This document shows positions 1-9,202 of a DNA stretch of 39,807 nt, one piece after another; within the stretch, counting starts at the first letter, position 1; each line of letters starts with the position of its first letter. The stretch comes from Clostridium sp. UBA4746 (GTDB taxonomy: Bacteria > Bacillota > Clostridia > Clostridiales > Clostridiaceae), in the NCBI GenBank assembly GCA_002403785.1, contig DHIM01000281.1, forward strand, positions 1 to 39,807, read 5' to 3'. Under the pieces are notes generated by a model, which had not been told where the DNA came from, did no database searches, and worked only from the letters and a program-made list of their open reading frames with translations. The position numbers and the translations under genes are program-made.

Positions 1-884
1 TTTTTAAATTATAAAATCTTCCATTCAAAGCGCTTTATATGTTATAATTGTAAATAGTGATTGTAAACATTTTGTTAAAATAAACAAAACAAGGTTTTCT
101 TTCATATTTGAAAACTTAAGCAGGTAGAAAATTTATTTTTTATAGATTGTACTACAAATTATAGTTACTAAGGCGCATTCAAATAAATTATAATATGTAT
201 ATGTTTAAAGTTGGAGGTAGTTATAAATAATGTTAAGTTTTCTTTTCCCATAGTCAGGAATTTAATAGTTACAAATTTATGGGATGGAAATAAAGAACAA
301 AAAATGGTAAAAAGGGGGCTGGATTCTCAGTGATTTTTAGTATTAATAACTAATATAACATCAGTGGTAGTAAATTTTAAAAATTAACATTGGAAGGATA
401 AGATTTGGGTAAAAACAATAAATTTTATTTTTATTTCAAAATTGCGTACAGGCTCTTAAGTTATGTACTCTAAATGTGATATACCCAAATAGAATTGCTT
501 CTTATTAAAAAGTATCCATTAGATTAATGTATGCGTTTTCTTAAAATTTATTTTGCCACATTCACATAATAAGGTGATTCACGGTAAAAAATCTTTATTA
601 GATAAAATGGTTGGGAGTATGATTATAAGTTTGCAAGTCTAAGACTCTTTTATGGGTATATGATGTCACCTCCAAATAAAAAGTTATTATTTATAGATGG
701 GGATTTTGGTCAATTTATTGAAGAGTCTCAATAATGGAAAGTGGAATAGGCAGCCTTATTGTATAAATATTAGTGTGCCAGTCTTATCTATGATTTTCAT
801 AAAACCAAATGGAGACAACCAAGTTTCAGTATTAAAAGCTCGTAGATAGTTAAATTAGTGGAGTATAGAAGGGGGAGAAGTAGA
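1..884. other. Long gene-free region upstream of glgC
   Basis: No convincing gene is visible in this stretch. Short open frames exist, such as an 8-codon one at 230-253 behind a GGAGGT and a frame at about 640-734 reading LLFIDGDFGQFIEES near its end, but none has family features. An AAAGCGCTTT core at 27-37 resembles a CcpA catabolite (cre) site and lies beside a TATAAT at 43-48, with no good -35. A 7-bp inverted repeat (TTATTGA/TCAATAA) sits at 715-734. The region may be an extended leader or decayed sequence; I cannot place the glycogen operon promoter. Confidence 0.4.
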
Positions 885-2039
885 ATGATAAAAAAAGAAA
901 TGATAGCTATGATCTTGGCAGGAGGCCAAGGATCAAGACTAAAACAATTGACGAAAACGACTGCAAAGCCTGCAGTTCCATTTGGAGGAAAGTATAAAAT
1001 TATAGATTTTTCTTTAAGTAATTGTTCTAATTCAGATATAGATACGGTAGGGGTTCTTACTCAATATCAACCATTGTCCTTAAATTCTCATATAGGCATA
1101 GGTTCGCCTTGGGATTTAGACAGGAGAGATGGAGGCGTAAGTCTTTTACCACCTTACCAAAGCGAAGATGGGGGAAATTGGTATAATGGCACGGCAGATG
1201 CTATATTTCAAAATACAAATTATATTGATAGTTATGATCCAGAATATGTTCTTATTTTATCAGGAGACCATATTTATAAAATGGATTATTCAAAAATGTT
1301 AGATTTTCATAAAGAAAAAGGCAGCGATGTTACTATTGCAGTAATAGAAGTACCACACGATGAGTGTAGTAGATTCGGAATAATGAACACTCGCGAAGAT
1401 CATAGCGTTTTTGAATTTGAAGAAAAACCAGAAGATCCTAAAAGTAATTTAGCATCTATGGGAGTTTATATATTTAACTGGGCTATTCTTAAACAACTTT
1501 TAAAAGAGGACAACCTTGATAAAAGTTCTAGTAATGATTTTGGAAAAAATATAATACCAAAAATGCTTTTGAATAATCAGAAACTTTATGCATATCCATT
1601 CAAAGGATACTGGAGAGATGTTGGTACTCTTGATAGTTTTTGGGAAGCTAATATGGATTTATTATCAGATGATAACGAATTGAATATACATGATACTGCA
1701 TGGAGGATATATACAGTTAATCCTATGTTGCCACCACAATACATAGGACCAGAGGCTATAATTAATAATGCCTTGCTAAATGAGGGTTGTACTGTTTTAG
1801 GGGAAATAAGCAATTGTGTGCTTTTCCAAGGAGTACATGTGGGGAAAAACACTAAAATAACTAATTCAGTTATTTTACCGAATACTAAAATAGGAAATAA
1901 TGTGGTTATTGATAAAGCCATTATAGGAAGCGATGTTATCATAAGACGTAATTCATGCATTGGAAATGGACGAGATATTATTGTAATAGAAAAAGGGCGC
2001 GAAGTTAAAGTTGATGCACAGATATCCACTAAATTATAA
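885..2039 (+). CDS. glgC: Glucose-1-phosphate adenylyltransferase (ADP-glucose pyrophosphorylase), catalytic subunit
   Basis: Makes ADP-glucose from ATP and glucose-1-phosphate, the committed step of bacterial glycogen synthesis, in the cytoplasm. The nucleotidyltransferase motif AGGQGSRL lies near residue 12, followed by KPAVPFGGKYKIIDF. The C-terminal third has the hexapeptide left-handed beta-helix pattern (ITNSVILPNTKIGNNVVI). I chose ATG 885, giving 384 aa, because GGGGGAG at about 870-876 is placed for it and the protein then starts MIKKEMIAMILAGG as in the family. A GTG at 858 in the same frame would add nine unlikely residues and has no ribosome site. First gene of glgC-glgD-glgA-glgP. 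Confidence 0.95.
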   Translation: MIKKEMIAMILAGGQGSRLKQLTKTTAKPAVPFGGKYKIIDFSLSNCSNSDIDTVGVLTQYQPLSLNSHIGIGSPWDLDRRDGGVSLLPPYQSEDGGNWYNGTADAIFQNTNYIDSYDPEYVLILSGDHIYKMDYSKMLDFHKEKGSDVTIAVIEVPHDECSRFGIMNTREDHSVFEFEEKPEDPKSNLASMGVYIFNWAILKQLLKEDNLDKSSSNDFGKNIIPKMLLNNQKLYAYPFKGYWRDVGTLDSFWEANMDLLSDDNELNIHDTAWRIYTVNPMLPPQYIGPEAIINNALLNEGCTVLGEISNCVLFQGVHVGKNTKITNSVILPNTKIGNNVVIDKAIIGSDVIIRRNSCIGNGRDIIVIEKGREVKVDAQISTKL

Positions 2040-2057
2040 ATTTGACGAGGTGATAAA

Positions 2058-3167
2058 ATGCTTAAAAATTATATAGGAATATTAATGTTAAATGAGCAAG
2101 AAGATAATATTAAAAGTCTTACAAAATCGAGGCCAATAGCGTCTATACCTATAGGTGGAAGATACAGAATTATTGATTTTGTACTTTCAAATATGGTAAA
2201 TTCAGGTATTCATAATGTGGGTATTTTTACTAACACAAAATCTAGGTCATTAGTTGACCATTTAGGTTCTGGTAAACCTTGGGATTTAGATAGAAAATTA
2301 AATGGATTATTTTTGTTTAATCTTACTTCAGAGAGAGAACAATTAAGGGATATAGATGTATTAAGTGGTAATATGGAATATATTTACAGAACGAAGCAGG
2401 ACTATGTGATAATATCTTCTTCATATATGTTATGTAATATGGATTACAATGAGGCTGCTAAATATCACGAGGAATCTGGTAGTGAGATAACTTTAATATA
2501 TAAAAAAACAGTAAACGGCAAAAAGCAATATATAAATTGTAATACTTTATATATTAATGAAGAAAACAAAGTCTTGAGCATTGGGAAAAACATAGGAGCA
2601 GAGGACAACTTAAATATATCAATGGAAATGTTTATAATGAAAAAAAGTACCCTCATATCTATTGTAAACAAGTGTGTTCAGACAGGATATCATAATTCTA
2701 TAAAAGCAGCTATTTATAATTATGTTTCAAAACTCAATGTTAATGCATATGAGTTTAAAGGGTATCTTCAATGTGTAAATTCCATAAAAAACTATTATAA
2801 AATTAGTATGGAGATGTTAAACTCTAAAATAACAAAGGAATTATTCCATAGCAAAGGGTTAATTTACACAAAAAGCAAAGATGAAGCCCCAACTAAATAT
2901 TTTAATGGAGCAAAAGTCAATAATTCTTTAATTTCCAATGGATGTATTTTGAAAGGGAAAATAGAAAAGAGTGTAATATCAAGAAGAGTAATCGTACATG
3001 AAGGCGCAGAAATTAAAAATTGCATAATATTTCAAAATTGTGAAATTAAAAAAGGATGCAAACTTACTAATGTCATAATTGATAAAAATACCATTATACG
3101 TGAGAATACAGTACTTGAGGGTGATGAAGAGTTCCCAGTAGTAATTGAGAAAAAATTTCGACCATAA
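2058..3167 (+). CDS. glgD: GlgD subunit of glucose-1-phosphate adenylyltransferase
   Basis: Paralog of the preceding gene that in Firmicutes forms a hetero-oligomer with GlgC and modulates its activity. The scaffold is retained (PIGGRYRIIDFVLSN and C-terminal hexapeptide repeats such as VNNSLISNGCILKGKIEKS), but the AGGxGxRL nucleotide loop is replaced by LNEQEDNIKSLT. That loss is the usual mark of the regulatory GlgD and not of a catalytic subunit. At 369 aa it has normal length. It starts 18 bases after glgC with a GAGGTG ribosome site, so the two are co-translated in one operon. The subunit roles are family knowledge. Confidence 0.93.
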   Translation: MLKNYIGILMLNEQEDNIKSLTKSRPIASIPIGGRYRIIDFVLSNMVNSGIHNVGIFTNTKSRSLVDHLGSGKPWDLDRKLNGLFLFNLTSEREQLRDIDVLSGNMEYIYRTKQDYVIISSSYMLCNMDYNEAAKYHEESGSEITLIYKKTVNGKKQYINCNTLYINEENKVLSIGKNIGAEDNLNISMEMFIMKKSTLISIVNKCVQTGYHNSIKAAIYNYVSKLNVNAYEFKGYLQCVNSIKNYYKISMEMLNSKITKELFHSKGLIYTKSKDEAPTKYFNGAKVNNSLISNGCILKGKIEKSVISRRVIVHEGAEIKNCIIFQNCEIKKGCKLTNVIIDKNTIIRENTVLEGDEEFPVVIEKKFRP

Positions 3168-3183
3168 TTAAAGGGGGGTTAAT

Positions 3184-4617
3184 ATGAAAGTATTATTTGT
3201 GGCTTCTGAAGCATATCCATTTATTAAAACAGGGGGTCTTGGGGATGTGGCATATGCATTACCTAAAGCATTAAGAAAACTTGGTATCGATGCAAGAGTA
3301 ATAATACCTAAATATAGTAGCATTGCCTTGTCCTTTAAGAATTGCATGGAAGGTATAGCTGCTTTTAATGTACAAGTTGGCTGGAGAAATCAATATTGTG
3401 GTTTGGAATATTTAACTTATGATGAGGTTCCTTACTATTTTGTAGATAATGAAGATTATTTTAAAAGACCTCAGACATATGGATATTATGATGATGGTGA
3501 AAGATTCTCTTTTTTCTCAAAAGCAGTATTAGAATCTATAAAACACATGGAGGATTTTATACCAGATGTAATTCATTGTAATGATTGGCAATGTGGAATT
3601 TTGCCAGCTTTGCTTAAAGAAAACTATAGTTATGATAAATTGTATAGCAAAATAAAAAGTGTATTTACTATACATAATTTACAATACCAAGGAATATTTC
3701 CAAAGGAAATACTAGGTGATTTAATAGATTTAGATCATAAGTATTTTAATGATGATGCACTTAAATTCTATGATGTTGTATCTTTTATGAAAGGTGGAAT
3801 TGTTTTCTCAGATGCGGTGACTACTGTAAGTGATACCTATGCAAAGGAAATTCGAACCCCGTTTTATGGTGAAAGATTAGATGGATTATTATCCTCAAAG
3901 GCTGACAAGTTATATGGCATAGTAAATGGTATAGACTACGAATTATACAACCCAAAAACAGATAAAAAAATATTATACAATTATGATGTTTCAAATATAA
4001 AAGAGAAGGTTGAAAACAAGTTAGCACTTCAAGAAAAACTAGGTTTTCCTGTTTGTGAGGATGTACCTATGATAGGTATTGTAACTAGACTAGTAAAGCA
4101 AAAAGGTCTAGATTTAATTGTGGATAGACTTCAAGAATTGCTCAGTCTTCCTATCCAAATAGTATTACTTGGTAATGGTGACGGATATTATGAAGACATA
4201 TTTCAGTATTATGCTTCTATTTATCCAAGTAGGATATCAACAAACATTGTTTTTGATGAGAAGCTCGCACAACAAATATATGCCGCTTCGGATATGTTCT
4301 TGATGCCATCGTTATTTGAACCTTGTGGAATAGGGCAACTTATAGCTTTAAAATATGGAAGCATTCCAATTATTCGCGAAACTGGAGGGCTAAAAGACAC
4401 CATTATCCCTTATAATAAATATACTGAGAAAGGCAATGGTTTTTCTTTTAGTAATTACAGTAGTAAAGAATTATTAGATGCGATAATTAGAGCTCTCGAA
4501 TTATACAAAGATAAAGCATCTTGGGATAAGTTAGTTCAAAATGCCATGCTTTCAAACAATAGTTGGGAAAATTCAGCTGAAAACTATATGGATTTATATA
4601 ATAATCTAATAAAATAA
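3184..4617 (+). CDS. glgA: Glycogen synthase, ADP-glucose type (GT5)
   Basis: Transfers glucose from ADP-glucose to the non-reducing end of an alpha-1,4-glucan. The GT5 N-terminal motif KTGGLGDV is present with Lys15, and the C-terminal nucleotide-sugar site reads EPCGIGQLIALKYG, followed by RETGGLKDT. The length of 477 aa is standard for the family. The ATG follows an AGGGGGG ribosome site 16 bases after the glgD stop, so it is part of the same operon. No truncation is seen. Confidence 0.96.
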   Translation: MKVLFVASEAYPFIKTGGLGDVAYALPKALRKLGIDARVIIPKYSSIALSFKNCMEGIAAFNVQVGWRNQYCGLEYLTYDEVPYYFVDNEDYFKRPQTYGYYDDGERFSFFSKAVLESIKHMEDFIPDVIHCNDWQCGILPALLKENYSYDKLYSKIKSVFTIHNLQYQGIFPKEILGDLIDLDHKYFNDDALKFYDVVSFMKGGIVFSDAVTTVSDTYAKEIRTPFYGERLDGLLSSKADKLYGIVNGIDYELYNPKTDKKILYNYDVSNIKEKVENKLALQEKLGFPVCEDVPMIGIVTRLVKQKGLDLIVDRLQELLSLPIQIVLLGNGDGYYEDIFQYYASIYPSRISTNIVFDEKLAQQIYAASDMFLMPSLFEPCGIGQLIALKYGSIPIIRETGGLKDTIIPYNKYTEKGNGFSFSNYSSKELLDAIIRALELYKDKASWDKLVQNAMLSNNSWENSAENYMDLYNNLIK

Positions 4618-4663
4618 ATTTTTAGAAATATGTAAATTCTAAAATTGCTAGGTGGTGAATGTT

Positions 4664-7093
4664 GTGGTAATAGATAAAGAAATGTTTAAAGTTGATTATA
4701 TAGAAAAACTACAAACAATGTTTGCAGAAGATGTTGTTAATGCATCGTCATTGCATCAATATTTGGCTTTAGGTGCTCTAGTAAAAGATTATTGCTCTAA
4801 ACCCTGGATAGAAAGCAATAAAGAGTATGGAAAAAATAGAGGAAAACAAGTGTATTATTTTTCTATGGAGTTCTTAGTTGGTAGATTACTTAATAGTAAC
4901 TTGGTTAATTTAGGAATAAAGGATATATGCGATGAGGCACTGAATGATTTAGGAATTAGTTTAATAGAAGTAGAGGATATAGAATTAGATGCGGGGCTTG
5001 GTAATGGTGGATTAGGAAGGTTAGCAGCATGCTTTCTTGACTCTATGGCGTCGACTGAAATACCTGGTCATGGTTGCGGGATAAGGTATAAATATGGATT
5101 ATTTAAACAAAAAATAGAAGGCGGTTACCAAGTAGAAGTGCCTGACAATTGGTTAAAGAATGGTAATGCTTGGGAGATAAGGAAAGAAAGTAAATTTGTA
5201 GAAGTGAGATTTGGTGGGCAAGTACATTTAAGTGATGAAGATGGGATAATTAAAGTTATCCATAAAAATTATGAAGTTGTGAAAGCTGTACCCTATGATA
5301 CGCCAGTAAAAGGATATAAAAACAATACTGTAAACACTTTAAGACTTTGGAGTGCAGAAACAATGGAAGAGGATTTTGATTTCTCATCATTTAGTCAAGG
5401 AGATTATGCAAAAGCTGGTGAGAAAAAATATTCAGTGGAAGCCATTTCACAAGTTTTATATCCAGATGATAGTTATGAAAAAGGCAAATTATTAAGGCTT
5501 AAGCAAGAGTATTTTTTCGTAAGTGCTGGACTTCAAAGTATTTTAAGAAATTATAAAAAGAAAAAACTTTCACTCCTTGAGTTTCATAAACACGTGGCCG
5601 TGCAAATAAATGATACCCACCCAGCTGTAGCCGTGGCTGAATTAATGAGAATGCTAATTGATGAGGAAAACTTATCTTGGGACGATGCATGGAATATTAC
5701 AACGGGGACTATGGCATACACTAACCATACAATTATGGCGGAAGCACTAGAAAAATGGCGTGTTGAAATGTTTAAAAAATTACTTCCACGTATTTATATG
5801 ATTGTAGAAGAAATAAATAGGCGTTTTTGTAATGAAGTGTATCATAGGTATAATGGTGATTGGAACAAAGTCAATAAAATGTCAATTATTTATGATGGTT
5901 ATGTAAGGATGGCATACCTCGCCATTGTAGGAGGCCATTCTGTTAATGGAGTTGCGAAACTTCATACAGAATTATTAAAACATCAAGAATTGGCTAATTT
6001 TTATGAATTTTTTCCTGAAAAATTTAACAATCAAACTAATGGTATAACTCATAGGAGATGGCTGTTAAATTCTAATATGGAGCTTGCAAAGCTAATAACA
6101 GAAACTATAGGTAATAAGTGGATAAAGTCTCCAAATGAGCTCCATAATTTAATGGATTATGCAAAGGATACCGCTTTTCAAGAGAAAACACATAATATAA
6201 AAATTAATAATAAAATAAAATTTTCAAACTATGTACAGGCGAACTATGGAACATCAATTGATCCGAGTTCAATATTTGATGTTCATGTAAAAAGAGCACA
6301 TTCCTATAAAAGACAAACTTTAAATGTACTCCATATAATGCATTTATATAATGAGCTTCGCGAAAATCCAAATTTGGATATGGTTCCAAGAACTTTTATA
6401 TTTGGTGCGAAAGCTTCACCAAGTTATTATATAGCAAAACAAACTATTAAACTTATTAATACTTTAGCAAAAAAAATAAATAATGACCCTATAGCCCAGG
6501 GTAAAATAAAAATTTTATTCCTTGAAAATTATGGAGTGTCACTAGCTGAGAAAATTATTCCTTGCGCTGATGTTAGTGAACAGATTTCTACTGCATCAAA
6601 GGAGGCATCTGGAACTGGTAATATGAAGTTCATGATGAATGGTGCTATAACCATAGCCACTTTGGATGGAGCAAATGTAGAAATATTTGATGAGGTTGGA
6701 AAAGAAAATATTATATTATTTGGTCTTACATCAAAAGAAGTAATAGAGTATTATAAGAATAAAAATTATATATCGTATGACATATATAATAATGATGAAC
6801 GAATAAAAACCGTATTAAATCAGTTAATAAATGGATTTTTAGATACCCCTACAATGGAGTTTATGGGTATATATGATACTTTATTATCGCATAATGATGA
6901 GTATTTTGTACTTAAGGACTTTGATTCTTATGTAAAGGCTCATAAAGAAATTGATAGGTTATACAGACAAAAATCTATATGGCAACAAATGGCTATTATA
7001 AATATAGCGAAATCTGGTATCTTTTCAAGCGATAACACTGTCAGGAAATATGCAAAAGAAATTTGGGGAACTCCTGCAGTTCATATTAAATAA
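4664..7093 (+). CDS. glgP: Glycogen/maltodextrin phosphorylase (GT35)
   Basis: Releases glucose-1-phosphate from the glucan chain with pyridoxal phosphate as cofactor. Family motifs are clear: GLGNGGLGRLAACFLDS near the N terminus, NDTHPAVAV in the middle, NGITHRRW, and the PLP lysine context EASGTGNMKFMMNG near the C terminus. About 809 aa, the usual size. The start is ambiguous: GTG 4664 is spaced six bases from AGGTGGTG (4650-4657), while GTG 4652 and 4655 overlap that site and ATG 4682 is farther away. It is the last gene of the operon and is followed by a strong terminator. No branching enzyme (glgB) accompanies it. Confidence 0.95.
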   Translation: MVIDKEMFKVDYIEKLQTMFAEDVVNASSLHQYLALGALVKDYCSKPWIESNKEYGKNRGKQVYYFSMEFLVGRLLNSNLVNLGIKDICDEALNDLGISLIEVEDIELDAGLGNGGLGRLAACFLDSMASTEIPGHGCGIRYKYGLFKQKIEGGYQVEVPDNWLKNGNAWEIRKESKFVEVRFGGQVHLSDEDGIIKVIHKNYEVVKAVPYDTPVKGYKNNTVNTLRLWSAETMEEDFDFSSFSQGDYAKAGEKKYSVEAISQVLYPDDSYEKGKLLRLKQEYFFVSAGLQSILRNYKKKKLSLLEFHKHVAVQINDTHPAVAVAELMRMLIDEENLSWDDAWNITTGTMAYTNHTIMAEALEKWRVEMFKKLLPRIYMIVEEINRRFCNEVYHRYNGDWNKVNKMSIIYDGYVRMAYLAIVGGHSVNGVAKLHTELLKHQELANFYEFFPEKFNNQTNGITHRRWLLNSNMELAKLITETIGNKWIKSPNELHNLMDYAKDTAFQEKTHNIKINNKIKFSNYVQANYGTSIDPSSIFDVHVKRAHSYKRQTLNVLHIMHLYNELRENPNLDMVPRTFIFGAKASPSYYIAKQTIKLINTLAKKINNDPIAQGKIKILFLENYGVSLAEKIIPCADVSEQISTASKEASGTGNMKFMMNGAITIATLDGANVEIFDEVGKENIILFGLTSKEVIEYYKNKNYISYDIYNNDERIKTVLNQLINGFLDTPTMEFMGIYDTLLSHNDEYFVLKDFDSYVKAHKEIDRLYRQKSIWQQMAIINIAKSGIFSSDNTVRKYAKEIWGTPAVHIK

Positions 7094-7102
7094 TACCTAT
7101 TT

Positions 7103-7143
7103 AAAAATGCTGTACTAGATAATTATCTAGTGCAGCATTTTTT
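7103..7143 (+). terminator. Rho-independent terminator of the glycogen operon
   Basis: AAATGCTG pairs with CAGCATTT and the stem continues through TACTAGAT/ATCTAGTG around a short ATT loop, followed by six T. It lies ten bases after the glgP stop and separates glycogen from purine genes. Confidence 0.92.
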
Positions 7144-7153
7144 AAAATACATA

Positions 7154-7182
7154 TTGATTCAACAAAAAAAATGTTGTAATAT
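7154..7182 (+). promoter_or_regulatory. Candidate sigma-A promoter for the xpt operon
   Basis: TTGATT at 7154-7159, a 17-base spacer, and TAATAT at 7177-7182. It lies about 45 bases upstream of the purine riboswitch aptamer, the position expected for a riboswitch-led transcript. Confidence 0.6.
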
Positions 7183-7228
7183 TACTATAAGACATAAACA
7201 CGAACAATTAATAAGAAACAAAATTTAA

Positions 7229-7311
7229 TATTCGTAAGCTCATATATGCTTAGTAATATGGTCTAAGCGTCTCTACCAAGTAACCGTAAAGTACTTAACT
7301 ATGGGTGTTTT
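7229..7311 (+). promoter_or_regulatory. Purine riboswitch aptamer, guanine class
   Basis: Senses guanine-type purines and controls the operon below. The xpt-class core is recognisable: P1 5' side GCTCATA, P2 GCTTAG/CTAAGC closing loop TAATATGGT, junction GTCTCTACC, P3 AAGTA/TACTT with loop ACCGTAAAG, then AACTATGGGTG. The junction base before TATG is C (ACTATG), which by the established purine-switch rule predicts guanine or hypoxanthine and not adenine. P1 has about seven pairs with wobbles. The P1 3' side, AACTATGGGTGTTTT at 7297-7311, can alternatively pair with AAAACTCCCTAGTT at 7367-7380, with one bulge and one mismatch. That forms an antiterminator, so ligand binding should switch expression off. 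Confidence 0.9.
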
Positions 7312-7366
7312 AATAAAAACAGGGAAATGATTGTAACATTAATTATTTTTATTTGAAATTTTATTG

Positions 7367-7405
7367 AAAACTCCCTAGTTAACGCGTTTACTAGGGAGTT
7401 TTTAT
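7367..7405 (+). terminator. Riboswitch-controlled intrinsic terminator
   Basis: AAAACTCCCTAGT pairs perfectly with ACTAGGGAGTTTT around a 10-base loop and is followed by T-rich sequence. It sits between the aptamer and xpt and is the expression platform. Its left arm is the strand captured by the P1 3' side in the ligand-free form. Confidence 0.9.
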
Positions 7406-7452
7406 TTTAAAAGGTATATATGTCCAAACATAATTAACAAAGGAGAAGATGT

Positions 7453-8025
7453 ATGGAAGCACTAAAGAATAAAATAACAAATCAGGGAATAGTAATAGGC
7501 AGTGAAATCTTAAAAGTTGACAGTTTTCTTAATCATCAAATTGATATAAAGCTCTTAAATGAAATTGGACAAGAATTCAAAAAAAGGTTTTCGGGTAGTG
7601 AAATTACAAAGATATTAACAGTTGAAGCATCTGGTATAGGAATAGCATGTATTGTGGCACAATACTTTAATAACATTCCTGTAGTTTTTGCAAAAAAACA
7701 TGGATCAACTACAATGGACACAAGTGTATATGAAGCTGATGTGTTCTCTTTTACAAAAAACAAAAACTACAAAATAAGGACTAGTAAAAAGTATATAAAA
7801 AAAGAAGATAAAATTTTGATAATTGATGACTTTTTAGCAAATGGAAATGCAGCACTAGGACTTATAAAAATTACACGCCAAGCTGAAGCTTCCGTGGTTG
7901 GAGTAGGAATTGTAATTGAGAAAGCATTCCAAAATGGGAGAAAATGTATAGAAAAGGAGGGTATTAAAGTAGAATCACTCGCAATAATAAAATCGTTACA
8001 AGATAATAAGGTGATTTTCAAATAA
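7453..8025 (+). CDS. xpt: Xanthine phosphoribosyltransferase
   Basis: Converts xanthine and PRPP to XMP in purine salvage. The PRPP-binding motif ILIIDDFLANGNA lies at residues 121-133, and the Xpt-type segment VVFAKKHGSTTMDT at about 77-90. The length of 190 aa matches the family. ATG 7453 is preceded by AAAGGAGAAG. It is the first gene after the guanine riboswitch, the classic arrangement, and is followed within 31 bases by a nucleoside-type ABC transporter, so base salvage and uptake are co-regulated. Confidence 0.95.
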   Translation: MEALKNKITNQGIVIGSEILKVDSFLNHQIDIKLLNEIGQEFKKRFSGSEITKILTVEASGIGIACIVAQYFNNIPVVFAKKHGSTTMDTSVYEADVFSFTKNKNYKIRTSKKYIKKEDKILIIDDFLANGNAALGLIKITRQAEASVVGVGIVIEKAFQNGRKCIEKEGIKVESLAIIKSLQDNKVIFK

Positions 8026-8056
8026 AAAGTAATTTATATTAAAGGGGGACTTGACA

Positions 8057-9163
8057 ATGAAAAAGAAGTTAGGAAGTTTGTTATTAACGTTTACATTAAT
8101 TATGTCATTTATATTAGTGGGATGTAGTAGTGAGAAAAAAACTGGAGATAAAGCAACGCAAAAAAAGGAAATTACTGTAGGATTTATATATGTAGGACCT
8201 GTAGGTGATGAGGGTTATACATATTCTCATGACGTGGGAAGGAAAGAGCTTGAAAAACAGTTAGGTGTAAAGACTTTATATAAGGAATCAGTAAAAGAGG
8301 ATTTAGCAGAAGTAGAAAAAGTATGCGAGGAAATGATTAATCAAGGAGCAAATGTCATTGTAGGAACAAGCTTTGGATTTATGGATGGAATGGCTGCATC
8401 AGCTGCGAAACATCCTGATGTTAAATACTTGCATGCATCTGGGTACAAAACTTCAGCAAATATGTCCACTTTTTTTGGACGTATATATCAAGCAAGATAT
8501 CTTTCAGGCATAGTTGCTGGAATGAAGACTAAAACAAACAAAATAGGATATGTTGCAGCATTTCCAATTCCGGAAGTAATAAGAGGAATAAATGCGTTTA
8601 CACTAGGAGTACAATCGGTTAATCCAAAAGCTGTGGTAAAAGTTAAATGGACTAATACTTGGTATGATCCAGCTAGGGAAAAAGAGGCAGGAAAAGCTTT
8701 AATTGCAGAAGGTGTAGATGTAATGGCTCAACATCAAGACACTGCAGGACCATTACAAGCAGCAGAAGAAGCCGGTATATCTGCTATTGGATATAATACA
8801 GATATGAAAGCTAAAGCACCTAAGGCGTATATGACAGCACCAATTTGGAATTGGGCACCATATTACATTGAACAAGTAAAAGCTATTCAAGCTGGTACTT
8901 GGAAATCAGGAAGTTATTGGAAAGGACTAGAATCTGGAGTAGTTAATCTTGCACCACTTACAAAAAATGCACCAACTGGAGCAAAGGCGGCTGTAGAAAA
9001 AGCTAAAGCAGATATTTTATCAGGTAAAAATAAAATATTTGTAGGACCTTTAAAAGATCAAACAGGAGCCGTTAAAATAGCAAAAGACAAAGTTATGACA
9101 GACGCAGAATTATTACAATTTAATTGGTTTGTTAAAGGAGTAGAAGGAAAAATAGCAAAATAA
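8057..9163 (+). CDS. BMP-family substrate-binding lipoprotein of a purine/nucleoside ABC transporter
   Basis: Extracellular receptor anchored to the membrane by lipid. A lipoprotein signal peptide ends at LVGC with Cys23 as the lipidation site, followed by a charged linker. The mature part follows the BMP/PnrA pattern (VGFIYVGPVGDEGYTY, then GTSFGFMDGM and GFNTD-like GYNTDMKAKAPKAY). The start is ATG 8057, behind AAAGGGGG; a TTG at 8051 in frame is less likely. Families of this type bind purine nucleosides, though some members bind riboflavin. The guanine switch upstream favours a purine ligand, which is inference. Confidence 0.88.
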   Translation: MKKKLGSLLLTFTLIMSFILVGCSSEKKTGDKATQKKEITVGFIYVGPVGDEGYTYSHDVGRKELEKQLGVKTLYKESVKEDLAEVEKVCEEMINQGANVIVGTSFGFMDGMAASAAKHPDVKYLHASGYKTSANMSTFFGRIYQARYLSGIVAGMKTKTNKIGYVAAFPIPEVIRGINAFTLGVQSVNPKAVVKVKWTNTWYDPAREKEAGKALIAEGVDVMAQHQDTAGPLQAAEEAGISAIGYNTDMKAKAPKAYMTAPIWNWAPYYIEQVKAIQAGTWKSGSYWKGLESGVVNLAPLTKNAPTGAKAAVEKAKADILSGKNKIFVGPLKDQTGAVKIAKDKVMTDAELLQFNWFVKGVEGKIAK

Positions 9164-9202
9164 TATATGATTTAATAATATATTAGAGAGGATGATTTAT
9201 TT

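Noticed and set aside
1..884. Short frames at 230-253 and 640-734 as leader peptide or gene
   Set aside because: Too short, no recognisable motif and no conserved control structure linked to them.
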